64,000 bases of DNA from Gavia stellata (taxonomy: Eukaryota; Chordata; Aves; Gaviiformes; Gaviidae), in contig NW_026777121.1 of assembly GCF_030936135.1 (NCBI RefSeq), forward strand, positions 806,001-870,000. The letters are read 5' to 3'. Of this stretch, positions 44,880-57,500 are shown piece after piece (the first letter of the stretch is position 1; every line of letters begins with the position of its first letter). The translations under genes and the position numbers were made by a program. The notes under the pieces are model-generated. The model worked only from the letters and a program-made list of their open reading frames with translations, made no database searches and had not been told where the DNA came from.

Positions 44880-46175
44880 CACAGAATCACAAAATCACAG
44901 AATCACTAAGGTTGGAAAAGACCTGTAAGATCATCAAGTCCAACCATCACCCCAACACCACCATGCCTACTAAACCATGTCCCGCAATGCCACGTCCACA
45001 CGTTCCTTGAACGCCTCCAGTGATGGTGACTCCACCACCTCCCTGGGCAGCCTGTTCCAGTGCTTCCCCACTCTCTAAGTAAAGAAATTTTTCCTAATAC
45101 CCAGCCTAAACCTTCCCTGGTGCAACTTGAGGCCATTTCCTCTTGTCCTGTCACTAGTCACTTGGGCGAAGAGACCAACACCCACCTCACTGCAACCCCC
45201 TTTCAGGTAGTTTTTAAAGAGCGATAAGGTCTCCCCTGAGCCTCCTCTTCTCCAGACTGAACAACCCCAGCTCCCTCAGCCGCTCCTCACAAGACTTGTG
45301 CTCCCGAACCCTCACCAGCATCGTCACCCTTCTCTGGACACGCTCCAGCACCTCAATGTCCTTCTTGTAGTGAGGAGCCCAAAACTGAACACAGCATTCG
45401 AGCGCCGAGTCCAGGGGCACGATCACCTCCCTACTCCTGCTGGCCCCACTGTTTCTGATACCTGTAGCATTGCATGGGGTTGTTGCAGGACCCGGCACTT
45501 GGCCTTGTTGAACCTCATACAATTGGCCTCGGCCCATCAATCCAGCCTGTCCAGATCCCTCTGCAGAGCCTTCCTACCCTCAAGCAGATCAACACTCCCA
45601 CCCAACTTGGTGTCGTCTGCAAACTTGCTGAGGCTGTACTCGATCCTCTCGTCCAGATCATTGATAAAGATATTAGACAAGACCGGTCCCAAAACTGAGC
45701 CCTGTTGCACTCCGCTTGTGACCAGCCACCAACTGGATTTCGCTCCATTCACCACGACATTCTGGGCTTGGCCATCCAGCCAGTTTTTTACCCAGCGAAG
45801 AGTGCACCTGTCTGAGCCATGACTTGCCTGCTTCTCCAGGAGAATACTGTGGGAGACAGTGTCAAAGGCTTCACTGAAGTCCAGGTAGACAACATCGACA
45901 GCCTTTCCCTCATCCACGAGGCGGGTCACCTGGTCATAGAAGGAGATCAGGTTGGCCAAGCAGGACCTGCCTCTCATGAACCCGTGCTGGCTGGGCCTGA
46001 TCCCTTGCTTGTCCTGCACGTGCCCTGTGAGCGCCCTCAGGATGAACGTCTCCATAATCTTCCCCGGCACCGAGGTCACGCTGACAGGCCTGTAGCTCCC
46101 CAGATCCTCCTTCCGGCCCTTCTTGTAGATGGGTGTCACATTGGCAAGCCTCTCACACCTGACTTGGACCAAACG
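44880..46175 (-). mobile_element. CR1 LINE, reverse transcriptase part and 3' end
   Basis: On the minus strand, ORF2 residues include [50 protein letters not shown] and FADDTKLGG: the CR1 reverse transcriptase fingers and palm, with the catalytic box reading FADD. The 3' end at 44,880-44,906 has CACAGAATCAC-like short repeats, the CR1 tail. It is 5'-truncated and has frame breaks downstream of the RT part, so it is not active. Confidence 0.9.
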
Positions 46176-46199
46176 CAAAGCAACAGGTCAGGGGGCTAA

Positions 46200-47853
46200 A
46201 CAACAGGTCAGCTCTCAGGCAAATGGCTTTTATTGAGGCTTCTACCACTCCTTTAGTAAGGTTTACTAAGGTTGGCAAAGGCAGAGTACAAATTACAGCA
46301 ACAGTGGCTGCCACTGTATGAACAACGGAAAGGGTTGCATGGTTTTCAAATAGAACGACAATCTTCATTGCTGTAGCTCAAAGCTGGGCATATCCCAAAA
46401 CATTCAAGGTAGCGATCAGTTACTGTCTGATTCTATTTAGGAGGAGGAGGAGGAAGCACACAGCCAGGGCAGAAACGCTGTTTTGGCACTATCTAATCAC
46501 AAGGGAAAAGAAAAACATTTTCAAAAGCAGAAACTTCGCCTTCAGAGATGGAGCAAAGGAAGAGGCTTCCCAGCTCCCTGAGTCTTCAGCAGGTCACCTC
46601 ACGTCAGACCTCAGTGAGGCGAGCGAACGACCATACTGGGATGCGCTCAGATTCGTCCCCAGGTGTCACACATCCACATTCCTTCCTCAATAACCACTAG
46701 TATTATCAGTAACCTTAGGGCCACAGAAGGATTTGGGGAATACGCTCTCCTACATCCAAAAGCACGAGGCCAAGACGCTGCTAATGCTGATCCCTCCTCG
46801 CCCATCCCCAAGGGAGCCATCAACTGCAGGGCAGGGATCTCTACCACCGCAAACAGCGCTAGAAAAACAGAGAAGTATAATGCTCGGTTTTGCTTTGCTC
46901 TAAATCTCTTTGTGGATGAAGGCAGTGCTGACCCTACTCCCTATGCCACTCGGTGGTCTTGCTTTCATACGCATTTTGAGATGCAAGCACAACCAAAAGA
47001 CAGTATTTACATCGTTCACATTACTTTTTACTGACGCTCCTGTAGTTATTTCCTATCCTTCAAAACAGAGAATAAGTCCACCTTATTAGATGCTCTTTAA
47101 AAACTACTGACCATTAAAAGTAATAAAAGTTTTCAGCATTTTCAGCATTTAATAAAATGCTCTCTTCTGTTGCCAGCAGGTGGGAAATCTAGTGAAAATG
47201 AGAACTGGTTACTTACAAGGGGTATTAGCAGCCAAAAGACCAGAAACCTTATGAACCTTATGCAATTGAGCATTGCTATTCCATTAAATAATTAAGTCTG
47301 AAATAGACATTTTGAGAGCTCATAAAACCTTTATCTATGATATTCCACTATAGATTCTCTAACCAGAGGAATCTAAAAATTTGTTGCAAGTTTCAGACTA
47401 AACTGACTCCCAACTTTATTTTCCTCTCTGTGTCTGGAATTTATATACGCAGCAGTTTAATGTAAAAATAAAAAAAATTATTAAGTAAGGAGTACACACA
47501 CACACAAGTCTTCGTTACCTTAGCAAAGACTTTGTCTGCAGGCCTTTATAATTTCTGCACACATAAAAATGGGGTTTGCTCTGGGCTCAAAAGAATCGAA
47601 AGAGCACAGGTTTTGGATGTTGTCACTCATTAATCAGCTAAATTCTTGGTTCTGCTCTATGTGACCATGGATGTTAATGGGCTCCTTCATACACCACCTT
47701 TTTCTCCATTTTTTTTTTTTTTGACATTCCAGAAGCATTACAGGTGCAAGTGGCTTAAGTAACTTTTATATAGAACTACATTAAAACCCATTATCCAACT
47801 TCTGGAAATTTCTGATATTTCATATCATATTACTTAGTGGAATTCTCTTTGTG
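46200..47853. other. Intron sequence, no features
   Basis: Remainder of the U12 intron, with short simple repeats (CACACACACA near 47,496 and a T-run near 47,708). No exon found. Confidence 0.5.
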
Positions 47854-48860
47854 TTACAGAGCACAGCAAGACTGACCACCGCTGAGGTTTCGAAAAAAAG
47901 GATATCTCTGATTCCCCGAGTCCTCTGTTAGCAGCTTGAGGTCCAGGGTGCAGCTTTGGATCAGCTCATCCAGTTTCTTCTCTTCCTGAGTCAGTTCGGT
48001 CACCTCCTTCGTGAGGCCTTGACACTGGGCCAGCATGCCACCATCCTCCGACAGACGGCAGCCCCTACGGATACAGAGGGGGAAGACGCCCTTTCAGCAT
48101 TTGTAAAACTTGACCCTGTGCTATGGCAAAGGGAAGAGGCAGCCTTTTACAGTGCAGATCAAGTCCTCATCTCCTTCTCCCTAAACCTGCCCATAGTGAG
48201 TCAACATCAACTACGCTTCCCAGAAAAAGCATCTTTTTATCATGCCAACACATTTTGGAACTACCACCAAGAGGGAAAAGCCAAATATTTCTAAGCTCTT
48301 CCAAAATCTTGCTTCTAACTCACCTCTCCTCTAACCACACCCTGAAAAAGACTGAGGATGGCAGTAGGTAGAGATGTGTACCTAGAACTTACGCCGCCTG
48401 CAAAAGCAAATGACTTAATGCAGTATTCAGACAAAATGCTGCTTTCTAGTTTCCCTGACAAATGCTGTTTATACACTGAAAACCTGTCTAACAGAAAAAG
48501 AAAGCTTTATCCTGATAGAAGGCGTTTTGGATGATTGCTTGGGGCAAAGTGTTAGAATGGAAGGTGGGAGAAGAAAAATACTGCTGCTCTGTGACAGTGA
48601 AATCAGCCAGCAGGAAAGGAAAAGGATAAGGAATACTCACATCCATTGTATGTTGGTTTTGGATTTTTTCTTAATGAGATGGATGCCTTCCAGTCCATTG
48701 GTGATGTCGTAAATCCTCCTTTTTTGCACCTTGAGGACCTCTGCCGCTCTGTTCAAATCTAAGACCCCATCAGGAGATTGGCTCAGCAACTGAATGAACT
48801 TCTTTGTTAGAAGGGCAAGTGATGTATCATACCAAGTCTTTTCTGAAGGAGATTTTGGAG

Positions 48861-51140
48861 CTTGGCAAGAAAAGAGAAAAAAAAAACCAAAACAGATAAA
48901 TCAGTTTTCTCATTTTGGTTCCGAAAGCAGCATCCAGAAATGAAAGGATGCATATTACAGATATTTCTTTCATTTTTACTACAGAAATCTCTCAAACCTC
49001 TGCATTAAGACACAACTTACCACTGGGTATTTATTTGCATTTCAAGCTGCACTTTTCCAAAAGTCACAGGTACATGAGCAAATACATACATTTTTTTAAA
49101 TGCAAATCTTTCCATTAGTCTGATGGATACATATATGCAATATTCTACTTAGGTTTTCACTATGTGAATTCTTAAGAGTATTTTTAGTATCTATTTATTC
49201 TGGCAGCAATACCAAAAATTCCCCTATGACTCTCCTCCATCAGGCTGATAGCCAGCTTTCATCAGGGTTTGATTTTCCCCTCTTGTAAGACAAGTGTTTC
49301 ACATGCAATTAAGCAGGACTTGGGTGTACTTCAGTGGGTGAACACAACGACAGATTCCATCAGCGCCAGACTCCACGGCACGGCGTACAGAAAACTCAAG
49401 TGAATTAGAGGAGATTGACGCAAGACACAATTTATAATCATCATTTCCCCATAACCAAACAATGCTCAAACTGGGCAAGGGGATCCACTTCTTTTAAATT
49501 AGAAGTCAGCAAACGGCTTGGATCTTACTAGACAACGCGCTCTTTTCACGCACAAATGTAGCAATAGATGAGCTTTTAAGAGTTTAAATATGGAGATGAG
49601 AATAATTTCTAATTCTAAATGTTTGAGGACTTTGTGTCAAGGGAAATGAGCCAGCCATTATTAGAAGTCTGCTGGGCTGGTACATCTCAAACCTTTCATT
49701 TGCTTCAAGTATTACGCAGGATGGATCTTAGGCTGATCTGGTGGTCATTTTCATGTTTTCAAGGTTCAGGTCCCCCACTTGATTGCAGAAGTCAGTCAAA
49801 ACTGAAATCCTACCCGAAAGTGAACCTTTAGGCTACCCTGAAACATTTTGAAGGATATGATGGCTTTTCAGTGAAAACCAATTCATTGCCTCTTTGCAAA
49901 GAGAACCTGCTGTATCTCATTCTTTGGTAGCTTCAGGGCTTGTCTGCATGGGGAACTGGAGGAAAATTCGTATCAATTAGGCGACATTCTGGATTTAGAC
50001 CAGCATGATTTTTGTTTGTTTGTTTTAATTTGGGGTTTGGAAAAGAATGAGAGGGTCAGAGTGAGAAGGGCAAGAGGCTACTTGACCCCCAGCTAAACGG
50101 GGATGTGCTCCTGGTCATGCAGCAAGGGGGTTCTCTCTACGGCCTTAGCAACACTGCAGCAGCATCCTATGCACCGAATGGTACTGAACTTCTGCGAGAA
50201 CGCACTTCGATTTAAAACGGACTTCATTTAGCTTAACGAAGTTTAGTTTAATGAAGACAACTGTGCTTGTTTAACTTGTCCGCATTAAGTTCGTCTCTTC
50301 AGCTAATTTCACTTTTCCCATCTGCCTCAGCAGAAACAAGACTTAGACTGGTGAGGAGGGACAAGTACCCCTCCACACCTCTTGCTCTCCCATCACTACC
50401 ACTGCTGCCCCAGTCCTCCTCTTTCCCCATTCCCCTCCCTCTGCAAGCCTAACTCTCCTGCTGAAATCCCCCAAACAAGATGGCAAGGCTACACCCCCAG
50501 CGCCTGTTGCAAGAAACCTACTGCCCGAGGCAACGCAGGCGTGCAAAAATGAAGACTTGCAGCAACTAAGCAGCGGCAGTAATAATCTAGTCGTACCGCA
50601 GGGAGAGAAGGCAGCTCACAAAAAGCAGGCAGCGTGCAATGCTGCTGGGGCACAGCTACCGCTCTTTGCAAATCCCTGCCGGGGGGAATAAACCCTGCCC
50701 ATCAGCTGCTGTAACTCCAGCGACGAAGGAGGCGGCTGGCCCGATTAGCCCTGCCTAATAACTGTGCGTTTGAGCCCGTCGCAGTATCTTGATTCCTCAG
50801 CATCTACCTCTCCTAAGCATCCCCCGCTTCGTGTCCTTGGGTGAAGAGGAGGCCCTGGATGGCGAGGCTGCAGGCTGCCCGGCGGGCGGAGGGACAGACC
50901 TGGCAGCCAGGAGCCTCTGCGGCCTCTCAGCGGCTCTGCACCAACCGATCGACGCACGCCGCAAACCCGTTGCGTGCTGCTGGCTGCGGGGGCGAGGATG
51001 TTGCACACACATCCGGGCGAGGACAGTAATAAACACGCGTCTTTAGCTAGGTAACGCAGCCTGTCGTGCTGGTTCACACTGATCTCAAGCTAGTAAAATC
51101 AAAAACTCTGTGCCATACAGCGTGTTACCAGTTCCCTTAC
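48861..51140 (-). other. E2F3 intron between exons 2 and 3
   Basis: GT-AG intron: donor AACAA|GTAAGG at 51,140, acceptor TTGCCAAG at 48,861. It includes a GC-rich stretch at about 50,740-51,030 that could be a small regulatory island. No coding exon was supported in it. Confidence 0.65.
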
Positions 51141-51252
51141 TTGTTGGACTACCTGGACTTCTTGTCGCAGCTCTTCCTTTCCCCTTTGGAGTCTTTAGTC
51201 CTTCAGCCAGATACTGGTGGCCACTTTCTCCTAGCTCCAGCCTTCGTTTCGC

Positions 51253-54200
51253 CTGTTAAAAAAAAACCCAAACAAATAGTAATTTTTTTTTAATTGATGG
51301 GTTGTTAAGAAGTGTATTTCGCTTCACCAAACACAATATTGGGGTTACAGGAAAGGCGGACAGCAGTGAACTTTTCGCAGCAAAGTTCTGTATCAGTACA
51401 GGTTCATACCCCATATTCATCACAAGGCAATCTGAATATTTATGGGAACCCAAAGGCAGGCTTCAATGTTTCACTCTCAGAGGCTAGGTTGATGGTTTTG
51501 TTTGGAAAATTTAGCAATTTTTTTTAATTTGAAAAGCTGAGTGACAGTTGTATGACCCGCTTCAGTCCAGTCTGGACCTTTTCAAATACATATGAAAAAT
51601 GTCTACCTCCACTTGAGTTGAGAACGTTTCGGTTAAGAAAACCAAAGACAAACGCTCAAGCACACAGGTATGCACCCGGAAACCTACATTTCTTCTGAAA
51701 AACTCCTTACGTCCATTGAAGTTTGGGCACAGGTAGTATAAGTGCAAGGGGAAGGAAAAATGTAACTTGAAAGGATGGCTTTGAGAGGACGAGTAACTTC
51801 CATTACTGTAAGCTTTCCATCAACGACATACGAGACGTTACATCAAGAGCAGCATTGGACAACTGTTCTCCTCTGCTCGTCAGGAATTCTTGTCCTCATT
51901 GAAAGCACAACCACTCCATTTATTTCATATTAACTAGCACGTTTGCATTAAAGCTGCCTACATAAAAGCAAGGCGGAGCAAAAGTAGTATCAGAAAGATG
52001 ATGCCTGAAAATCAGCTAAATGTTGCATTCAGCTCAATGGAAAGCTGTGTACACCTTGAATAATAAAAATCATGGATGACACTGTTAAACTGTGCAACAC
52101 ACAAACTGCAACCAAAACCACCACCAATATGAATTTTGTTCCTAGACAGAAACACAATCTACTATCTTTGGAAACAATTCTATACCCTGCCGTGCTACTC
52201 GGGTTACTGAAACTAAACCTATCCTAACAATAGGAAGGACATTACCTGGGAAGACACAGGAAAAAGAAGACAAAGAAGTTTTATGTCTAATGAAGTTTAG
52301 CCAAATAACTGTTTCCCAAGAATGTTGTTTATTCAATTAGGTAGAATAATTCAGAGTATTTTATTTGCTTGCTCTTTAGACTTGCCCCAAAGGGTTGGAT
52401 CATATTCAGCTCCTCAGTGAGCCAAGATAAAATAATACATTCCGCCATGGAGTTGTAGACAGATATTTCCATATTGTGGATTTAGCTTGTGTGTTTTACT
52501 TAGGGTCTGTGACCAAGAGAAGGCTCTAAATAAATTAATTTATATGCGTTATTTATGGATAGCTCGCTAACATCTTTGTACTGGACTCCGTTTGCAAACC
52601 TCAAACTTATTAAAAGGCAAGTTAAAGCACATGAAACGTGTACAAGCCCTCGGTGTAATAGCATGTACAGAGTGCTCAAGCCACTCTTCTCTATATTTTG
52701 TGCGAAGGGGCAAGGCACTAATTCCTCGGTGACAGAGCAAAACTGAACTAACTGCATCCTTCTAACCAGCGCAGGCACCGGGCTCCGGGCAGCCCATGGG
52801 TGGCAGCTTCTCACGGCGCACAACACCTCTGCTCCGCTCCCCGCGGCAGCGGCTCCGCCATCCAAGGACACAGATTTTAAAAAGGTCGGCTGTTAACAAA
52901 AACGTCCAGCTAATATGTTTAGCCAACGTAATTGGATTAAATTACGATTACAGCTATTCCAGACGGAGAAATACATTTCACACTTTTTTTAAAGTAAGTG
53001 TTTTTCCACCCTGAACACTGTAAGAGCAAAGGCAGGAGGGGTGAAAAGGGAACAATCCAGGGCATGGGAAGACTAGGCCAAAGGGATACAATTAAAGATA
53101 AAAGAGAATCTCAAAACCAGGTGTGAGAAGGAGGGGAAATGCTAAAGACTTAAAATCCAGAGATTTGCAGCGGCTCTCTCCATCAGAAGAGAAGCTCCGG
53201 TTTGGACTACACATCAACACTTTTTGTCTCAACTTGTTTGCAAGACACAACCCAACAGTATTTCACCCCTGCTTTTGTCGTTAAACACTTACAACTTTCT
53301 CCTGTGAACTTCAAATAATCAGGTTTGGTAGTGAGAGAAGACAAGCAGCGCCCTTCAGCTGCGCGCAGCTGCCCAAGCCTGTCCGAGTGTGTCGGGCTGT
53401 TACAAACAACCCGCTCTCGCCGGTCTCACCGGCACGCCGTAGCTACGGGCAGCGCCCGACTAGCGAGCGCCTTCTGCAAAAATACCGAACGGCAGAGACA
53501 GCACTACAGGATAGTTATTTTGTAGGGCACAAAGCATATGGAAAACCTGAGAGAGAGATACAGGGCAAAATATTTTAGAAGAGTTTGAAAGAGCTTGGTG
53601 AAGTTACCGAGAGGCGATTTTAGCAAACCCCCGGGGATGTTTAATTTCTGGCCAGATGCTACAGGTCACTCAGCAAGTGCCTTCTTCCCCTTCCTGTTTT
53701 ACAAACTTCATAACAAGATGCAGGATTGAAGTGGCATATTCTCTCAATTTCTTCTTCCCCGACTTACAGACCAAAGATTTTCTAGTGCCTTTTTCTTTGC
53801 ACTGGAGATCCTGGCTGACTCACAGTTTCTCCCTCCCAACTCCAACATTGTTCATAGTGCTTTCTGATATCAGGCTTCCATTGAGAAGTCTCAAGATCTG
53901 TGTTCAGCAATCAGCAGAATCGGTAACCCTTTTAAAAAAAAAATATCTTGATTTGCCTAACTTATTTCTGCTGCAGGACTATATTAATTATTTGCAGTAT
54001 ATGTACAAATTTTGTATTGTCTTGACTTACATTGTTTGATCAAGCATAGCATGCAGAATCTCTGACACGGTACGTGGGACCTGCTAAGAACTAGCAAGCC
54101 AAAGGACACCAGCACTAAGCGTCCCAACGATAGGGAAAGATAGAAAGCGTAGGGACTAAGAACTCAGCAACATGAAACTTGAGTGCAATAACTGGAAGTC

Positions 54201-54790
54201 AGGTTCCTCAGGGGGATTGTGAAAGGATCATAAAGCACATGGGGCACTGAGACAGTGAAGCCACAAATCCCTACCTCCAGCAAGAGCCGTAAAAGTAACA
54301 GGAAAGCATCCTATTGATCCGGACCAGACACCTTACTAACCCCTTGGCTGAGACCTAAAATGTTTGGCATCAACTGTTTTGAGTTCATTTTCTCTTTCAA
54401 TACTACAAACAACTGCTGGTCTAAATACAACTATGGATCCACTGTGCAGTGCAGACCACTAAAACCAGGGGGCCCCTCGACTCCTATGTAGTTATGCTCT
54501 TTTAGGTTCAAGCCCCTTCTAAAAAAAAAAACAAAAAAAAAACCCGAAACCCAGGTAGCTACCACAATTAACATCAGAGGCAAATCCACAAGAATGTCTT
54601 CATAAGAACACTTGTGTCTATAGGAAAATAGAACCTACTAGGATAAGGATAATATGTCTAAATACCAGGTGTATTCGTTAGGAAGTATCTTCTTTCCATT
54701 CTTTCCATTCACTTGTTTTTGACCTTGTGTTTCAAGATGTTCTCTAACATTTCCCCCCTTTGAGACTTCTGGATATACTTTTTAATTCCC
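51253..54790. other. E2F3 upstream intron or flank
   Basis: Small GC-rich patches lie at 52,760-52,865 and 53,340-53,470. I looked for the short first exon of the E2F3b form and for the alanine-rich exon 1 of E2F3a, and found neither. Otherwise nothing recognisable. Confidence 0.4.
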
Positions 54791-54791
54791 A

Positions 54792-54870
54792 TAAGCCTCA
54801 ATCTCCCTTTACTTAGGTTCCACCACTTAGACAGAAGGTGGTGGCATTTGTCACTTTTCTAACTGGGCCT
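54792..54870. repeat. 79-bp arm of an inverted repeat
   Basis: The sequence from CATAAGCCTCAATCTCCC to CACTTTTCTAACTGGGCC recurs in inverse orientation, with few changes, at 58,497-58,578. The two arms enclose the retroviral fossils at 54.9-58.5 kb. Confidence 0.7.
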
Positions 54871-55258
54871 TGTCACACATTCTCCAATTTATCCCATCTT
54901 CTTACAACCTGGTGTCGCATTAAAGGGCAAGGCGATTTGGAAGAAAATAAACCCCCGTGCGTTCCAGCTTGTCCTCAGGTATCAGAGGGGCTGGGGGCAG
55001 CTAGGCTTAGATTCCGAGTGATGCCCTACTCTCTGTGTTACAAGTCCGGTCGTGTTCAATGTGTTGAACAGACTACTGGCAAATAGACTTTTCCGAACTA
55101 CCGCAGCAAAATGGATACCGGTATCTTTTAGTAATGTTAGAAACTTTTTCAGACCTCAGTCAAGTGGGAAAGTAGAAGGAATGAATCAAAGCCTAAAAAG
55201 ACAGATAAGTAAAATTTGCCAAGTGGACAGATTCTTTACCCTTAGCTTTGCTACGGAT

Positions 55259-55557
55259 GTTACAAATCTGTAATATAAAAACTCATCTACACAGTGTATG
55301 TAGGTGAGCAGGCACTTCTTTATTGCAGCACTGGACGCCCAGGGGATCGCTCCACCTAGTGTGCGTGCTTAGTTTCTCTGCTACAAAAGTTATATACAAT
55401 CAAAGTATACATATTCATCATATTTCCAAGAAACAATTAACATATTCATACAATTTCCGAGAACTCATTAGTATGTGTAAATGCTCGTGACGCATGCGCC
55501 TTCAGGTACACAGGTGGTCATCTAAGGTCCTCTGGTGGTCGTCCGTAGTCTTCCTCA
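55259..55557 (-). mobile_element. LTR inserted in the class I ERV fossil
   Basis: Inverted relative of the solo LTR at 22,583-22,882. Read on the minus strand it starts TGAGGAAGACTA and ends TTTGTAACA. It interrupts the integrase region of the older element, so it is the younger of the two. Confidence 0.75.
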
Positions 55558-56192
55558 TGGTGTCCTCTAGTTGAACCCAATCTTTGTGCATGCTTAGCTT
55601 GGTTGCAAAATTCTATTCTTGGAATCTTCTTAAGTTTTCCTCGGTTTACTGACCAGGCCTACAATTTATCATTCTCTTGACAAGCAAATTCTACCTATTC
55701 ACAATGCTACATTGTTCAACAGTTAGTTTCTGATTGAATCACAGATAAATCATACCTGGTTACCTTCATACAGAATATATAATGTAATTTTTAGTAATCG
55801 GTCTCTGGATTATACTATTCTATCAATATCCATACTTAAATTAATCAATGGTTATTTCTATTAATAGCTATTGATTGGCATTCTTGATATTTGAATCAAG
55901 ATGGGAAAGCTAAGGAATTTTCCAAGCAGCATCACTGGTGCATATCAGGTCACATTGTCACGGGACTCAAACAAGACTTTTCTATTCGATTCTTCATCGT
56001 TCCATCTCATTACTGTTAGTTCCTTAGTATGGAACAGCGACTCCCTGGTGAGGTTCCTATGGTTATTGTTTCTAACTTAAGAATCCTAACTTATGCATTT
56101 GTATTTTATTATTTTATTTATTAATCAAATTTAAACTTTCTATATGATCATAGTTTGATTACTTTAAAAAAATCAGAGTATTTACAACAAGT
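55558..56192. other. Unassigned sequence inside the ERV fossil
   Basis: AT-rich, without recognisable coding or LTR features. Confidence 0.4.
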
Positions 56193-57080
56193 ATGCATAT
56201 CCAGCTTAGAACTAAAGCAAAGGTTAGTCCTTTTGAGACCATATACAGTAAACCTCGTCAGGGGACAGAAACAGGAGTTAATCCTGAAATCGTAGGGAAA
56301 CATTACCTGAAAGAATATGTTATCTCTCTGGGAAAGTTTCTGTTCTCTCTCCACAGGTGTGTCACTGTGAGCGCACCACTGCCTCTGGACGTGCCTGTGT
56401 GTCAATACCAACCTGGAGCCTGGGTGTATCTGAGGACATGATCAGACGAGAAAAGAGAAGAGCCGTTGAAAGAGAAGTGGAAAGGACCTCTCCAGATTTT
56501 ACTCACCACCTATACTGCTGTCAAGCTTGAAGGACTTACTCCGTTGATACATTACAGCAGGATCAAGCCAGCCACATCACCAAAATGGACTGTCAAACAA
56601 GAGGGACCTTAACGTTTAAAATTAACTCGGGAATCATGAAGTTGTGGGTTATATCTCTTGCAGCGATGTCAGGAAGCGCAGAGGTCTATAAAGACGAAGA
56701 GGTCCCAATTCTAACTTTGATACAAGGGTTTGGCAGAATGCCTAATCTTACCAGTGTCACAGCATGTATCTCAGTCTCTCATTCACCTAGTCATCCCATC
56801 CCATGGGGTATTATACCAATAAACTCATCTTTACTAGAGGAATATGATAACATCACAGGAGCCTTTAAAGGGCCTAATGTTTCCTACTATTTGGACAAAG
56901 ACAACAAGTGTAGACAAAGAGGCGTTGCATTAAAGGGCAAGGCGATTTGGCAGAAAATAACCCCCCGTGCGTTCCAGCTTGTCCTCAGGTATCAGAGGGG
57001 CTGGGGGCAGCTAGGCTTAGATTCTGAGTGATGCCCTACTCTTTGTGTTACAAGTCCGGTCGCGTTCAATGTGTTGAACT

Positions 57081-57500
57081 CTCACGGTTACGGATACACT
57101 CGTAACACCATACACTTTCAGTCTAGTCGCGTTCCATGAACTAGCACGGCCACACTTAAGGGATTTGGTGGCATTCAGTGAGAACTGTCACGGCTAGATT
57201 AACGAATAGTGCAGTTTATTGAAGCAACAGATACACAAGTTCTTTTGGGCTGCCGGTGATAAAATTACTGCCTGCAAAGCATGTGCAAATACCAAGAATA
57301 TGAGCACTATAGCCTGGCGACAAACGCGTTAAGTTATAAAGCAACTCTATAGAGACTTCTAAGTTGCCCGGGGAAGCACTCGGTGTAACCAAGTGTTCGA
57401 ACCTTACCCAAAGGCGTCCCTGTGGGGGGGAAGAGAGGCTCTGATCCCAGGTGTCAGGGGCGGTCTGCGATGGTATCTTCCCTGGCATCCCTCCTCTCTT
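57081..57500 (-). mobile_element. LTR-like fragment
   Basis: Contains a minus-strand AATAAA in GTGCAGTTTATTGAAGC (complement), followed by sequence that resembles part of 58,680-58,760 (a GATTGCCGTTGATAAA-like stretch). This looks like a minus-oriented LTR of uncertain family. The ends are not defined. Confidence 0.35.

Larger units (their letters stand above)
43952..47905 (-). other. U12-type AT-AC intron of E2F3
   Basis: The donor on the minus strand reads AG|ATATCCTTTT, the textbook U12 5' splice site. A perfect branch-site consensus TTCCTTAAC lies near 43,962-43,970, followed by GTGATTAC|A, so the intron ends in AC about ten bases downstream. Reading across gives Arg-Leu (AG+A, TTA) in frame, as in human E2F3. 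E2F genes are known to carry U12-type introns. A 1.3-kb CR1 (44,880-46,175) is inserted in it. Confidence 0.9.
39519..51252 (-). pseudogene. E2F3: E2F3 transcription factor, exons 2-7, interrupted by an in-frame stop
   Basis: Minus-strand exons: 51,141-51,252 ([15 protein letters not shown]), 48,641-48,860 (winged-helix DNA-binding domain with RRIYDITN), 47,906-48,064 (dimerisation helix, [15 protein letters not shown]), 43,837-43,951 (start of the marked box, LAYVTYQDI), 40,594-40,729 ([12 protein letters not shown]) and 39,519-39,877 (RB-binding and activation region, [14 protein letters not shown]). Phases agree throughout. In exon 5 the codon after YQDI is TGA (43,921-43,923) where human E2F3 has Arg. 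CGA to TGA is a typical CpG change. Other unusual changes are NGLEGI for NVLEGI and EKTWYD for EKTRYD in the DNA-binding domain, and an altered C-terminus about 30 residues longer than the human end. No exon 1 was found; in mammals it is far upstream, so it may lie outside the window. Identity as E2F3 is firm; pseudogene status is probable. Confidence 0.85.
54915..57080 (+). mobile_element. Gammaretrovirus-like (class I) ERV fossil, pol and env parts
   Basis: Recognisable parts, in order: a piece of integrase core (PQSSGKVEGMNQSLKRQI type, about 55,090-55,258), an LTR of another element inserted at 55,259-55,557, unassigned sequence, the integrase C-terminal region with the YQPGAWVYLRT and KWKGPLQILLTTYTAVKLEG type motifs (about 56,193-56,590), and the beginning of an env-like frame from 56,585. 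A block of about 155 bp is present twice in direct orientation (about 54,916-55,075 and 56,925-57,080). gag, protease and reverse transcriptase were not seen. The copy is clearly broken, with several breaks, and old. Confidence 0.7.

Noticed and set aside
44804-45822. Plus-strand frames over the CR1 element
   Set aside because: Antisense shadows of CR1 ORF2 on the minus strand.
50740-51040. GC-rich patch considered as the E2F3b first exon or promoter
   Set aside because: It lies downstream of exon 2 in gene direction, and no in-phase start leading into exon 2 is present.
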